64,000 nucleotides of DNA from Acanthosoma haemorrhoidale (GCA_930367205.1 OV884013.1:114781475-114845474); one strand, 5' to 3'. Counted from the stretch's first letter, positions 34,608 through 46,530 are shown. The notes: generated by a model not told the origin, from the sequence alone. Made by a program: numbers and translations.

Positions 34608-35910
34608 AAAAGACTTTCCTCTACAAAGATTATTTAACTAATGATGTTTATTATACACTAACAAAAAATTGAAACCATAGTATGGATCGTATGATTATTA
34701 AGAATTATTAGCCAAAGCCAAAAAAGCAAGTGTAGTCTTGAGAGTTCAGCGATAGAAAACTCATATTTTGATGGTTTTCGACTCCTGCAGGTTAGCACAG
34801 CCGGTTGAGCGCCCGTCTAAATATTGAAGTTGTGTTAAGAGTAATGGAAGTAGAGTTTGGCTGGTAATTAGTAATATGTCATGATAATTCCCTTCGTGTA
34901 TGTTTTGACACATAAGGAGCCAGAACGGTAGAATTTCCCCGTTAATTCAAGCCTAAACCCCTGTCAAAAAGCAAACTGATGGTAAATCCGTGAGCTGAAG
35001 TAATTTAAATATAAGAGCGAGAAAGTGACCTTGACTTCAGCACGTCAGTTATAATCCACACGTTAGCGGAGTCGTCAGTCGACAGGATTACCGAGTCTTG
35101 GCATTATGTCGCCTGTAGCCTGCCTGTCCGCGCCTTATCTTAAAGCCCCTGTTAAACAGCATTAGGGGATTTGAGCTGTCTGGGATGCATTACCAACTTT
35201 TGTAAACAAAACTAAAAAGAAACAACGACAACTTAACAAATTGTTCTACCGGGTAGCATGGTTCAAATCCTACAAGCCTTTCATTAAATAATTCAACTGT
35301 AAATGTCAATAGGCCGACAAAGCTGGCAGGGACATTGCGAGGAAATCCGTACAGCGTTTTTGTACTAAACCGGGCACACATTTTTTTTACTCGATCAGTG
35401 AATCATTTTACCTAATACCTGACAGTAATGCATGTGTACAAAAGGTCATTGATTTCTGACAGTTCCAGACCATTGGTTGATCAAACATAAAAGAGAGCGG
35501 TCAGTTCGAAATAAATGGAGGCCTTTGTGAAAAACACTTCAGCCACAGTTGACGTTGTATACCAACAAATTGAATTGGATTTTCATATTCTTAAAAAATT
35601 AAAAGGAACAGTAAAACCAAAAAATGTTCAGTTGGTAACACTGGCTGACTAGGGTGGGGGTATTTGTATCAGTTTCCTCAGTAGAACTGCTCATTTATCC
35701 TAATGTGGCTGAGTGAACCTAGACCAGCCAAGCCCGTCTCCCAAAGTCCTTGAGCCAGGGATTAAGCACAGTTAAAAGTTATGCTATCCGCTAGAACACA
35801 AGGATGTGCTGAACATTCACACGTGTCTTTTAAATAAAAGTACATCCACCCATTTTTGTGGGTATTAAATTATATGATATATTAAATTAAATTTATATTA
35901 CGAAGAAAAC
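34608..35910. other. Unassigned
   Basis: A tRNA A-box-like GGTTAGCACAGCCGGTTGAG occurs at 34791-34810 without a convincing B-box. A less AT-rich patch lies at 35030-35170. No coding region recognised. Confidence 0.4.
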
Positions 35911-36420
35911 CGACTTGACTGACAATACAGGCAAATGTCTCCAAAATTTCCAGAATGGGATCATGCGAAAAGTGGTCCTACATACCTCTCTCGAGAGAGG
36001 TTGAAGAACGCTGACCACCTGCACCCGTTGCTTGGTGTACCGTCGGTGGGCGAGTTCATCCGCCGGAGACACATTAAGTTTTTTGATTCGTTACAGCACT
36101 TCACAAACCCAGTGTTAAACACTCTCCACCACCCCTCCCACATCGATGGCAACAGACTGTCGGGGAAATTAGGTTAAGAATTAGTATGTAAGTTAGTTTT
36201 AAGTTAGATCAAAAAGGTGAGCCCCATCACCTTTATTAGAGTCAGTTTAGTCCAGTCACGTATAATGTGTATCATTATACTTGTTTATTATATTATATAA
36301 TTTTTATAAAATAACAAAACCTGTATATAATGTAGCGAGGCTACAGGAAATACAAAAATTATTTGTAAATAGATTCACCTGAGGATCAATAATTGTATAT
36401 AATTATCTGTAAATATTAAG
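35911..36420 (+). mobile_element. F2 non-LTR copy e
   Basis: Plus-strand copy with the end of the RT ORF and a nearly complete 3' UTR. Coding text is readable in two frames: the N-terminal part matches NTVKCLQHFQNGIMRKVV with a shift, then VPSVGEFIRRRHIKFFDSLQ and on to IDGNRLSGKLG with a stop at 36175-36177, probably the family stop. The hairpin is intact (AAAGGTGA 36213-36220, TCACCTTT 36227-36234). The terminal AAAGGGGCTATGA block is missing. Confidence 0.88.
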
Positions 36421-37698
36421 TTTACTATATATCATTTGAACTTACTTTTTATCTTATTTAATTAACTTAGCATGTTATACATTAAATGAACTTTTATAGA
36501 AAAGATGACAAAATTCGCAATATTGAACTAAACTTAATTAAATAATTAGCTATAAATGTGAATAAACCCCGGGCAGATGTTTCAAAAGCATTTTGGGAAG
36601 CACAGTAGTTGATATTATCTGTAATTGTCAATAACAACAATAAATGATTATGTTAATGATATATTTAGATGAATAATGATGGTTTGTCGTCGAAATAATT
36701 AAAGAGACTTTTTTGACGACTGGGCGTCAACTGGTTGAAAAATAATTACTCAGAGGAGAGTTGAACTTTTTACAAACTTTCCTCCTTCCTAATGGTTTAA
36801 AGTTTATTTTTTTTGCCGTTTCGAAGCGACGATGGGAAAGTAAAGAAGAAAAAAAACTAAAAAAAAGGCCGAAGGAAGACAAATGATAAAGAGAGAAAAA
36901 ATAGTATTTAAAAAGACTAATGGTTAGGGGACAGCCGTATCAAGTGCTGGGTCACCCTGAGGTCTTGCATCTGGAGGATCAGAGAAAGGATTATCTTGAG
37001 TGGATCACCGCCATCTGCAGCTAACAGTGTCTTGTTGTTGTTTGTACTGTGCAATAGTTCCCGTTAGTCAAACTATACAATGCGTCTCATCAGCTGTTTT
37101 ATGTCCAGTACTCTCGTTCCATAAAGATCTCAAGGGAATTCCCTCCTTCAAGTTCGTCCAAAATCCCACAAGTGCTAAGAGGTACTCCATCTGTCTGATA
37201 TCAGAGCATTCACTTGGTTTGGCATTCCTAATAGTCGATATACAACAAAGAAGATTCCTTTAGTAATGGATAAATTATTATATATTTCAATATAATATCC
37301 AGCTGAGCAGACAATACTGTAAACGTTTAAATATACAGTCACAAGTTACCTCGGATCTTAAAACATTAAAAGTCTATAGTTCTTCATTGATCATTCTTCT
37401 CGACTCAATGGCAACTATTTTCTCTAGCAATGTCAGTATTCCTTGTAGTAAATAGCCCACTATTATTGTTAATTATTAGCCCCAGGTGAAATTTGCTTGG
37501 AGTATCGAGATCCCAACCCGGGATCTCCCTAATCGAGTAGTGCTCTACCGAGAGTTCTTACCTGTACGACAGAGGATTTTACCAATACATTTTTTTTTTT
37601 TAATCAACTTGAAAAATCAATCCGAGCTAAGACATTTCTAATGTCCCATCCTTATTAAGACAACTTATATATATATTTTTAAATTAATAATCATTAAT
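36421..37698. other. Unassigned AT-rich DNA
   Basis: An 87-codon plus-strand frame at 37000-37263 has no recognised domain. No other feature. Confidence 0.4.
37497..37565 (-). repeat. tRNA-like SINE head remnant
   Basis: The minus strand reads CTCTCGGTAGAGCACTACTC, an A-box-like start, then CCCGGGTTGGGATCTC, a B-box with one altered core base. Spacing is close to a tRNA head. The cloverleaf is incomplete. Confidence 0.45.
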
Positions 37699-39640
37699 TG
37701 AAGGGATTGCCGCAAGAAATCGCATCATTGTGACGTTGGGAATACTAGAGAAAAGGACAGGAAGATGGACGTATGTCACCGCAGTGCACCAGCCCTTCCA
37801 GTAATTTTCCTTCCAGCTTCGAGTTACATAAATACAAATATGACCTGGGATTGATTTCACCTATGCATACTTGATGTGTGCGTTCAAGTTAAAGATTGGT
37901 TTTGTCCATAGCCGTATGTCCATTGTGTCATGAATAAATAACAATTCGATGAAATGTTGGTTTTGTTTTATGAAAAATTAGCAGCACAGTTGGGACCCAA
38001 AAATAGAAATGGAATATTCAAGGATACTTGAAAAAATGTTTTCCGACATGTACTTTATGCGGTAGCAAATTATTTAGTAGTATTTTAATGTAAAAAGGAT
38101 GAGTGTCCTGCTTTCGTTAATCAAATGACGAGAAACCAGTTTGTTTAAAGGAGATTAATGGTGGTCAATAAATATCAAAAGGTCTTTTCCGATTTGGTCC
38201 AAAATCGATGAATTGGCCCCAATTGAGTCTTCGATCATCGAACACCCTAGCTACTTTTATAAATCTGGGGTTGAAATTTCGGAGCTGATTCGTTTGTACG
38301 CCCAAGCTCGGTTTTTTGTGGACTAACTTATTTTTATGTTTTTCAATATAGTTTTCTCTATATTAAATGACTAGAAAAATGTGACTAACTCAAAAAGATA
38401 TAAACGGAACTTGCCGAATTGCTCCAAATCATTCGATTTTATCCTGGACGGTTGGGACGTCAAGAGGAACTTGACAATTTGAAGTATTATCCTTAATTGA
38501 AAATTCCTATTGTTGCAAAGAAGCGAATCCGTTCTGATCCTGGCAGATAAGAGCCAAGAGTTCGTAACATATTGAACTCGAGAGGACTGACGGTTCGTGT
38601 TCATTTGGACGTCAGTTGTCACCAGTGTTCTTTGAACGAGGAGTCCACGGCAGGACAAGCTGAGATTGAATGTGAATTGGTTCGTTTTTAATTTATTTTA
38701 TACACTGAATAAAGTTAAAACGTATCTTGGAATTTCCTTAGTAGCTACTTTTATTATTAATTTAATACAATTTCACTTAACAAATTAACCGACAGATTAT
38801 GATTTCGGTTGATGTAACCCGGAAAAGGATGTGTGTTCTGCTTTCGTTAGTGAAATGACGAGGAACCAGTTTGTTTAAAGGAGAAAATTAATGGTGGTCA
38901 ATAAATATTAGGTCATTTCCGATTTGGTCCAAAATCGATGAATTAGCCCCAATCGAGTCTTCGATCATCGAACACCCTCCGGAAGCAGGTCTTCCGTTCC
39001 CGCCCCCCGCGCTCCTGAGTCCTCCCCCGCCAGAACGGATTAATCAGCGCCTCCTATATCGAGGAGGCACGGCCTGTGTGGTCAGGGACCAGAAGAGATA
39101 AGGAGACAATAGAGGCTGCGGTAGATATTATTCAGTGGCCGTGGCGTCGACCACTCAATTATTCAAAACCTCAGGTGTCTGTTTTTTTGTCGTTTTCTTT
39201 AATTCATCTTCCGAATAGGTTGGTTTTATTTATGGCTCCCTGCCGCATCCATCTTCCGATTGTGTTTCGAAGCAGACAATAATGCTATCTGTGAATCCTT
39301 TCGGGACATGCACGCTCTATCTTCATTGTTCTCAGGGCACTGCAATCAGGGGGATCGTCTAATTTTGTCATAAAAACAGAACCAACATTTCATCGAATAC
39401 CCCTACGTATACCGCAATTGTTATTTATTTCAACACATAAATTCAAGACACAATGGACAACTATGGAAAAAACCAATCTTTAACTTGAACGCACGCATCA
39501 AAGCCATGTATAGGTCAAATGAAACACAGCTCATATTTATGTAACTCGAAGCTGGAAGGTGCACTGCGGGTGTCATCTTCCGGTTCTTTTTTCCTAGCAT
39601 TCCCAACGAAGCAATGATGTCGCACATGCGATCTTTCAGT
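37699..39640. repeat. Long inverted repeat (candidate foldback element)
   Basis: The left arm (about 37699-37980) and the reverse complement of the right arm (about 39360-39640) share blocks in the same order. These include TTCCAGCTTCGAGTTACATA, TGCGTTCAAGTTAAAGATTG, CCATTGTGTC and TCGATGAAATGTTGGTT. Overall similarity is high but both arms carry indels. The 1.38-kb core holds a pair of 156-bp direct repeats and no recognised coding region. Possible foldback or long-TIR DNA element, or two inverted copies of one repeat. Confidence 0.85.
38093..38978. repeat. Pair of 156-bp direct repeats inside the inverted repeat
   Basis: 38093-38248 and 38823-38978 are about 90 percent alike by eye. They share TTTCCGATTTGGTCCAAAAT and GAGTCTTCGATCATCGAACA. 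They are separated by 574 bp of non-coding DNA. They could be LTR-like ends or a tandem duplication; no primer-binding site or polypurine tract was recognised. Confidence 0.85.
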
Positions 39641-41397
39641 TCAATGTTGGCTATTGAGTAGGCAATGGAGGTATGGAGGTCCTAATCCAAGCATCTTGAT
39701 ACTTAATTTTGTCTCCAAGCCCGTCAAATGATTTAAGCATCGTCCGAAAGTAATTGAAAACCTTTCCTTCGTTAATGAATGGCAAAAGTCATCGGGCCAT
39801 ATGAGTGCTTACACTCGTCATATGTGCGAATGAATGTGATGGCCGATGAGTTGAATAGCTGATTTACTTCCAGCCTACAACCAATTCACAGCCGTGTAAG
39901 ACTAAACAGTTAAGCATAGTTTATCCAAACATTGTCCATTAATAAATTGGAGGGATAAAAAAACCCACCCTTCCCATGTACGGGTCCAATCCGATATCCC
40001 ACAAATTTACAGGACCAAGAGAAAAAATATAATTTATCACACATATAATGAAAATAAAACCTTTAGCGTCAAACCCACTCCATCGGTAATGGATTTACTG
40101 TTGATGGAGCTGATCCCATTAATACAACTTTGTGGCGCCCGCTAGATGGAGCCAATTACATGACTCATGTTCGGACACGCAATAAGGAAATGAGTTTCTT
40201 CCATAGCACATGTACAGTTTTTTTTAATTATCTGAGGATATTTTATGTACAGTAGAATAATAAATGAAAAAGTTCATAGATAAGTAATTTTAAGAGAAGT
40301 AAGAAATTTCTCAATTTGAGCAAAACAGCCTCCATTATTTACTTTTCACCACTTGCTACTCCTCCTAGTAATTAAATATTAATTGTTAATAAATATTTAT
40401 AGTTAGTGAGAAAATATTTAGAGATCTAGAAGTATATAGATTGTAACAGGGTCAAAAGTGAAAAATGAAATATCCAATATATACTGACAACATCGGGACC
40501 GGAACCCAGAACCATATCTAATGTTCGGGGGCTCTACAGTCTGAGCTGATCCTTTGTGTTCAATTCACAATATGGGCTCATTATATTTGGTTCCCAGACT
40601 CCAGAAACTAAAACACCAATTTCTAGTGGTCCTTATAAAAAAGTGTATGTTTTTATGCATATTCTTCCCATACTTTATGTATTATGTACAAAACTTTCAC
40701 TAAATTATTGTTGTTACTCTTACAAAGTTTGAGTTATTCCTTTTAGTTTGCCATAAATAAAGTCAATGTCAGTGGTATCATGTAGTAGGAATGTTACGCC
40801 AAGGTGAATTGGTTACTAGTCTTAGAAATAACTGCATTCGCTGCAGCTTAAGGAAGTACCTAGTACAGGTCATACTCCAGGAAAGCATATGTTAATGGAT
40901 ATCTTCCCCCCTTTCCCCCTTTCATAAAACAGTGAAAGACACATTGGTGAAAACAAGAGAGAGTTTTGAAAAAAAAGAGCCATTTACAAGAGACCTGCGC
41001 AGCGCAGTTAACAATATTGCATACAAAGCAGACTTTACCACCGAGGGGGCGGAGGAGAGACTTTTGCCTCAGGACGTTCGCCTCAGAACAATGATAGCTA
41101 ATATTATAATTAATGGCCTCCCTGTGATTAATCACACATCATCCCTGTGCCCGTGTGAGCAGATCGCGCTCATTAGTGAACCGGCAACTGTGAATCATCT
41201 GTGCTTTTGTGAAACCCTATCTGTCGGCGGTCTTCGCTCCTGGCGTGTCGGATCCCTTCATTATAAACACTGACGTGTCTAATGCCATCTCCGCTATGTA
41301 AGCGGTACTATATGCTACGTGCGAGCGTTGCGGCATGCTGCAGCATACGTGCGTGCAAGCATTGTTAGCACAAATACAAGGATCAGTGGACTCGCTG
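39641..41397. other. Unassigned; GC-richer block 40940-41350
   Basis: The block 40940-41350 holds a 113-codon plus-strand frame (40932-41273) and an overlapping 91-codon minus-strand frame, neither with a known domain. It has homeodomain-type TAATTA sites at about 41108 and looks more like non-coding regulatory DNA than a gene. The rest is AT-rich. Confidence 0.3.
40490..40562 (-). repeat. tRNA-like SINE head remnant
   Basis: The minus strand reads TCAGCTCAGACTGTAGAGCC (A-box-like), and about 30 bases later GGGTTCCGGTCCC (B-box-like). Its 3' part matches the block at 21615-21635. Confidence 0.5.
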
Positions 41398-42135
41398 TTT
41401 ATACAATTATAGATCCTCAGGCGAATCTATTTACAAATTATTTTTTGTATTTACTGTAGCATCGCTACATTATATACAGGTTTTGTTATTTTATAAAAAT
41501 TATATAATGAATAAAAAAGTATAATGATACATATTATACGTGACTGGGATAAACTGGCTAATAATGACGGGGCTCACCTTTTTGATCAAACTTAAAACTA
41601 ACTTACATACTAATTCTTAACCTAATTTTTCCCCGACAGTCTGTTGCCATCGATGCGGTGGGGCCATAGTGTTGAACACTGGGTTTGTCAGGTGCTGCAA
41701 CGAGTCAAAAAACTTGATGTGTCTCCGGCGGATGAACTCACCCACCCTCGGCACACCAAGCGGTGCAGGTCAGCGTTCTTTAACCTCTCGAGAGAGGTAT
41801 GTCGGACCACCTTTCGCATGATCCCATTCTGGAAATGTAGGAGACATTTGGCTGTACTGTCACATTCTATTCACATTATGTGTATTGTTCTTGCCCTCCT
41901 ATAGTATATGATTTTGCCAAGGATTTCTTCCCTTTTTGTAGGGAGATGATTACGCAGTAGGTCTTACCTGCGTTTACACTGATGTTTAACATGCCCAGTC
42001 TGTCACTGATAACGTTACAAACTGACTGGCCCTGCGTAAGAGCTCTTTGCACTTATGCTGGTGCTGTAAACCACAATGTCTTCGGCGAAAGCGATTACAG
42101 TAGCTTTCTTATAGTTTGTCCCAACAATTCATACA
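41398..42135 (-). mobile_element. F2 non-LTR copy f, including RT catalytic box
   Basis: Minus-strand copy, and the only place where the RT palm is visible. At about 42070-42110 the frame reads TVIAFAEDIVVYSTS, the F/YxDD box with the first Asp changed to Glu. After a frameshift comes QRALTQGQSVCNVISDRLGM then LNISVNAGKTYCVIISLQKG, the segment after the box. A deletion near 41880-41900 then joins to the C-terminal part (FFNLSREV region antisense, 41650-41870) and the 3' UTR to about 41398. The left arm of the hairpin is lost. Confidence 0.85.
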
Positions 42136-43002
42136 ACTATCACTCATACAGTACTTACAATATATAGCCCGAGTGGTTCATAACCAAAATTCCCATCTTC
42201 CCGGCTACGGAGAAGTATGAAGTTGGCGAGTATGAAAGAAATTATGCGGTAGCAGTTGAAACGATTTTTGATTTTGGGGGAAAAAACTGTTGACCATTTT
42301 TCAAAGGTCAATGACATTGCCCTAGGAGTGACTTGAACTAACACCATCTCTCTAAAGACTTCATTGACGTCGCGAACATCTATAAATGTGGTTTATTGGT
42401 CTGGCCCTAGGCTGAGCTAGTGGTGCATGTGATTCCAATGCAATTTGCATACAGCATTGCACGAGCGCTGTGTGTTTGTGTATAATTAATGCCGATGCGT
42501 GCATCAGTTCTGTCGAGGGGGAGAGTATATATATACATGCCGAGTAAATATCCCGAAGAAAGGGGAAATCGCCGACATGTCCAGGCAACGAAGGACAGAG
42601 CTCTCCGGGGAAATCCTCTGGGACATGATGCGTGAGATTTTCTATGTACCCATTACATATATGAATGTTAGTACGAGAGTACTGTACTGGTAAATGGAAT
42701 TCCAAAACATCGATGCGAATCATCTACCATAACCATAACCGCTCTCGATACTCAAACATAACCACTCGGCGAACCACCAAAGGACTAAACGTCTGTTGCT
42801 AAATCAAAATTTTCTGTTTCATTTAGAGTAAGGACTCCACAACCCAATTAATAAATTAGTTAAATATAGTTTCGGTATCCGAAAAACATTATAACTTCTG
42901 ATTCAAAGATTATCTTAATTTAAATTGTAAATATTTTATCATATTGTAAATAATCTTTACATTTTTAGGAAATAATTTAATTTTATAATTAAATATATTT
43001 TC
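42136..43002. other. Unassigned
   Basis: A 120-codon minus-strand frame at 42361-42723 has no recognised domain and overlaps a dispersed repeat. Confidence 0.4.
42388..42455. repeat. Octamer-bearing dispersed repeat, copy 2
   Basis: Resembles 20081-20149. It shares TGGTTTAT, a GGCTGARYTAGTGGTGCR stretch, ATTCC and the octamer ATTTGCAT (42441-42448) in the same order and similar spacing. Confidence 0.55.
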
Positions 43003-43890
43003 CAGTCTGGCCTCGGTAATTCGAATTATTTTTATGCTCGAGTCACTTAAAACGTCTCATAATACGTATTTCCAGCTTAAAAACCTCGTTAATTCGTACT
43101 GTTTCAAGAAAGGGAAAGAGGACAGCGAGAGACCAGAGGCAGAATGAGTGCGAGATAAATGTTTTCAATGAAATCCCATATGTAATTCGTACTCTTTTTA
43201 ATGAAAGGAAATAAGGAGAGGAGAGGGGGAAAATTTTAGGAATTGTACTAAGCTTTTCTTTCGTTTCAACAGTTCAGTCTCATTTTAATTATCGTTGTGA
43301 CAGGTTACCATGCCTCCGAAAACAATTAGCCTCTTTATTAAAGAGAAACAACAAATCGTACAGGCCGTGGCCAGTGGCTTTAAGCAAATTGACGTATCCA
43401 AGCGTTTTAATATCCCTCGTTCCACGATCACATCAATCCTGAAGCACAAGGACAAAATCACTTCCCATACATCAAGCAGCAAAGTGAAACGCTTCAAGAC
43501 TGGTAATTACCCACAGCTTGAAGAGAACTTAAAAAAGTGGTTCGCGCAAGCAAGGAATTCAAATGTACCAGTTGGAGGAAATATACAAAGGAATTGACAA
43601 TAGCCGTCTGCAAGGATTGCGTTAAAACCAAATTACGGATTTTTTTCGTACAAATGATTGGTGTATATTTAATCCAGAACATAAGTATGTACATATTTTT
43701 CATTGCATGTATTGTTTATTGTTTAGTTTAGTATTAAGCAGTGTTTATTGCATAGTTTTTATCCTTACTACATTGTACATACTTTTTAATACATACATGT
43801 TTGCATTAATACGTTATTTAATTTTGTACTCCCGATAATTCGTACCAAACTGTCAGTCCCTTGACAATACGAATTATCGGGATTCTACTG
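43003..43890 (+). mobile_element. pogo/Tigger-like element, internally deleted
   Basis: The left end CAGTCTGGCCTCGGTAATTC and the complement of the right end, CAGTAGAATCCCGATAATTC, form diverged inverted termini starting with CAGT, as in pogo/Tigger elements. The right end is followed by TA; the left is preceded by TC, so the duplication is damaged or absent. The element is about 0.89 kb, short for an autonomous member, and holds only the N-terminal transposase region. Confidence 0.75.
43310..43597 (+). pseudogene. pogo/Tigger-like transposase, N-terminal DNA-binding region
   Basis: Ninety-five open codons start with MPPKTISLFIKEKQQIV. Residues about 8-50 form a CENP-B/psq-type helix-turn-helix: a GFKQIDVSKRFNIPRSTITS turn, then ILKHKDKI. 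From about residue 67 (YPQLEENLKKWF) comes the start of the second, Tc5-type HTH. The frame ends at NVPVGGNIQRN, where the rest of the second HTH and the whole DDE nuclease are missing. Downstream (43615-43650) a short TKLRIFF stretch in another frame may be the remains of the protein C-terminus. The ATG is at 43310 with a preceding acceptable context (ACC). No stop interrupts the HTH. Confidence 0.75.
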
Positions 43891-45280
43891 TACCATCTAA
43901 CTATAGTACACCCTTTAGCTACACACATTTATTGTATATTATGATATATTGATTGGTGTATTAATGTTCATATATGTCGATTAGTTTTTTCCAAGCACTC
44001 CATACAAATTTAAGAAAATCAAGTGGATTTTCTCTAACTACCTCTTAAGTCTAACCGTCAGTTTGGTTTGAACCGTACTCCTCGGAGGTATATCCTGGTA
44101 TTTTTTGCCCGAAGTAGCCCCCACAACCTGTGGTCCGGACGACAATACCCGATAAAGGTCCCTTGGACCGTGAAGAGAACTTTATGAGACTTAGCCCTGC
44201 GGTGGTCCAGATCCTTTAGTCGACCCTATCTCTTCGCCCATCACCATCTGTCCCTCCAGATAGCCATCTACCCTCGCCTATGTCACCTGGCAAGCTATCG
44301 CCACTGCCATCTACGCTCATTGGGGCAATGCCGCCGCGATATGGAGTACGGGCAAGGGGTAATGGTCACCAGGTGGTCGATCTTATTAACGGAAGTGCCA
44401 ATATATAAATGATATAACATTTCAAAATGGAAAAGAGTTTTAGAATGGTACGACATGGCCGTTGCTCGAAAAGTTGAAGAATTTCCCGATGTGAAATTTA
44501 AGGTAGCTTGATTTTGACCTTTTCACAGATATACGAATTAAAAACCATGCTTAGTTAAAGGATAGATTTCTTGAACATTTCGGCAAAAAGACAGTCAGTT
44601 CTCTTCACACCTTAGTAATGATAGCCTTCAAGACGTACCAGATAAGGCACAACTGTTCCATGGTTTTATAACCAAGTAAAACCAAAATTTGGATATTATT
44701 ATTTTCTGTAATAATAGTTCACATTTTAACGAGAAGCCTAGCTTAACTCCGAGACATGATCGATCTAAGCTAACTAAGCACTAATAGAATAGAAAAAAAA
44801 ATGTAATTGAATAAATTTAAATAGAAACTTCCTTATCTCGGGGTAGCTTTGAATATTCTAATAAGAACAAGAAACAGTTAAATAAGTTAATTCGACCCGG
44901 CGAAGTCCAAACAGCACAGAGGCGATAAGACTGTCAAAAACCATGATGGATTCCAGCTTGACTCCCACCGTAATTTGTGTTAGCGAGTCCGAATTCGTGA
45001 CTTACCTGAGTCACAGCTGGCAGCTCTGATCGCTAAAGGCGATAGTAACATAACCACTGGTTTCTAAATTTAATGTAGATTGTAAGTTATTTTCGGTAAT
45101 GAGCAGTCCAAAAATATTCCCCATTCAATAATATATAAGAAAGTTTTCCCAAAGCGCCGTGATAAAGATTCAAAGAAAATACTTACGGATCTAATTTATC
45201 CCTTCATTTCGTGTACTTCGAGGTACTTTTAATAAGTTTACAGGCAAAGTTGAAGTCCCTACTCAAATACAGGGATCTGG
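43891..45280. other. Unassigned; GC-richer block 44050-44390
   Basis: The block 44050-44390 is GC-rich compared with its surroundings. It has no long frame and no recognised motif. The rest is AT-rich. Confidence 0.4.
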
Positions 45281-46530
45281 GTTATTTATTTATTTTTTAT
45301 AACCTTCTTCCAATTAGGGGCATACAGATCAAATCTAAATATCTCAGATGAGATCCGAACTTATACGATTCCGATCGTGCGAACAATCTTGCCTGACCGC
45401 TCGTCGTCGATACAAAAAGTACGAACCACCAAGGGACTTTCACGACCTAAAAGGAAACGAGAGACCATTATATCCTGCGCGGCAGCTCAGAGGACTCACG
45501 TCATAAATAAATGATGGATACAAATATACAAAAAGCCGCCAGGCAGGTCTCGAAGCCACGGTGGCGCTGTCTACACCCTACGTGTGCCTTCGGAATGTTC
45601 ATTCCTGGAATGGAGAAATCTATATGGGGGTCCTCTGTTCACACCTAGTCCAGTCTCACTGAATCTCAATCGAGGAACGATAAAAAAAGTATTTCTAAGT
45701 AAAAACATACAATGGCTGCACTGGCCCATGTTTTTGTCCCGGCGAGGAAAGAAACATTGTGAACACTCTCTGAATAAATGTGCTACTGAATGTGTTCCAA
45801 GAACTGGTTCCTTAAAATATGAATAGAATTAACTATCTTTAATTATGAAGTTTGATGAAAAAAAGTATCGAGAATTTTATAATTTTGCTTTTTTTCCATT
45901 TCGATGGCGTAGTGCATCATGAGTTCCTGCCAGAAGGTCGTACGGTCAATAAAGAATATTACTTGGAAGTAATGCGCGGTTTACGTGAAGCAATCCGACG
46001 AAAACGACTCAAATTGCGGCAAAAAAATTCGTGGAAACTGCATCACGATAACGCTCCCGCTCACGCATCACTGATTGTTTGTAATTTTTTAGCAAAAAAC
46101 AACACTGTTGTGTTAGCTCGGCCACCGTATTCGCCAAACATGGCTCCCTGCGACTTCTTTTGTATTCCAGAAGTTGAACCTTGAAAGGACACTAGGAAGA
46201 ATCGCTGAAGGAGCTAAGAGCTATATCGAAAAGTCCTTCGAAGATTGGAAAAAGCGCTGGCACAAGTGAAAGATCTAAGGGGGACCACTTTGAAAGGGGC
46301 AGAATTGCTATCGATGAATAAATAAAAATTCCCTTAAAAAGGAGGATTTAGAAAATAATGCAAAAAATGTATAAACATTATGTGACATGCCTAATCATGG
46401 TTATTTATTTTTTATAACCCTCTTCCAACTAGAGGCATGCAGATCAAATCTAAATATCTCCGAACTTTTACGATTCCGATCGTGCGAACAATCTTGCCTG
46501 ACCGCTCGTCGCCCATACAAAAAGTACGAA
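45281..46530. repeat. Direct repeats of ~130-145 bp flanking a mariner remnant
   Basis: 45281-45428 and 46402-46530 share GATTCCGATCGTGCGAACAA, TCTTGCCTGACCGCTCGTCG and ATACAAAAAGTACGAACCA in order, at about 90 percent by eye. The first copy has about 12 extra bases (around CAGATGAGAT). They are in the same orientation, so they are not mariner termini. Tandem duplication, or two copies of an unknown repeat around the mariner fragment. Confidence 0.85.
45880..46320 (+). pseudogene. mariner transposase, catalytic C-terminal half
   Basis: The frame to 46184 reads GVVHHEFLPEGRTVNKEYYL, then EVMRGLREAIRRKR, then WKLHHDNAPAHASLIVCNFL and PPYSPNMAPCDFF. These are hallmark blocks of irritans-type mariner. 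The second catalytic Asp (HHDNAPAH) and third (APCDFF) are present. The first, in the block upstream of FFHFDGVVHHEF, is missing. After 46184 the text continues in other frames (KSPSKIGKSAGTS region) to AIDE near 46320. The N-terminal HTHs are not found upstream to 45430. Not functional. Confidence 0.88.

Noticed and set aside
34791..34860. tRNA gene or SINE head at 34791
   Set aside because: A good A-box-like start but no B-box at the right distance.
40932..41273. 113-codon plus-strand frame and its antisense 91-codon frame
   Set aside because: Both strands are open in the same GC-richer block, no domain is recognised, and neither frame is favoured.
42361..42723. 120-codon minus-strand frame
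   Set aside because: Overlaps a dispersed repeat shared with 20081-20149 and has no recognised domain.
45281..46530. LTR retrotransposon
   Set aside because: The direct repeats are too short, have no TG...CA ends, and the interior holds mariner, not gag or pol.
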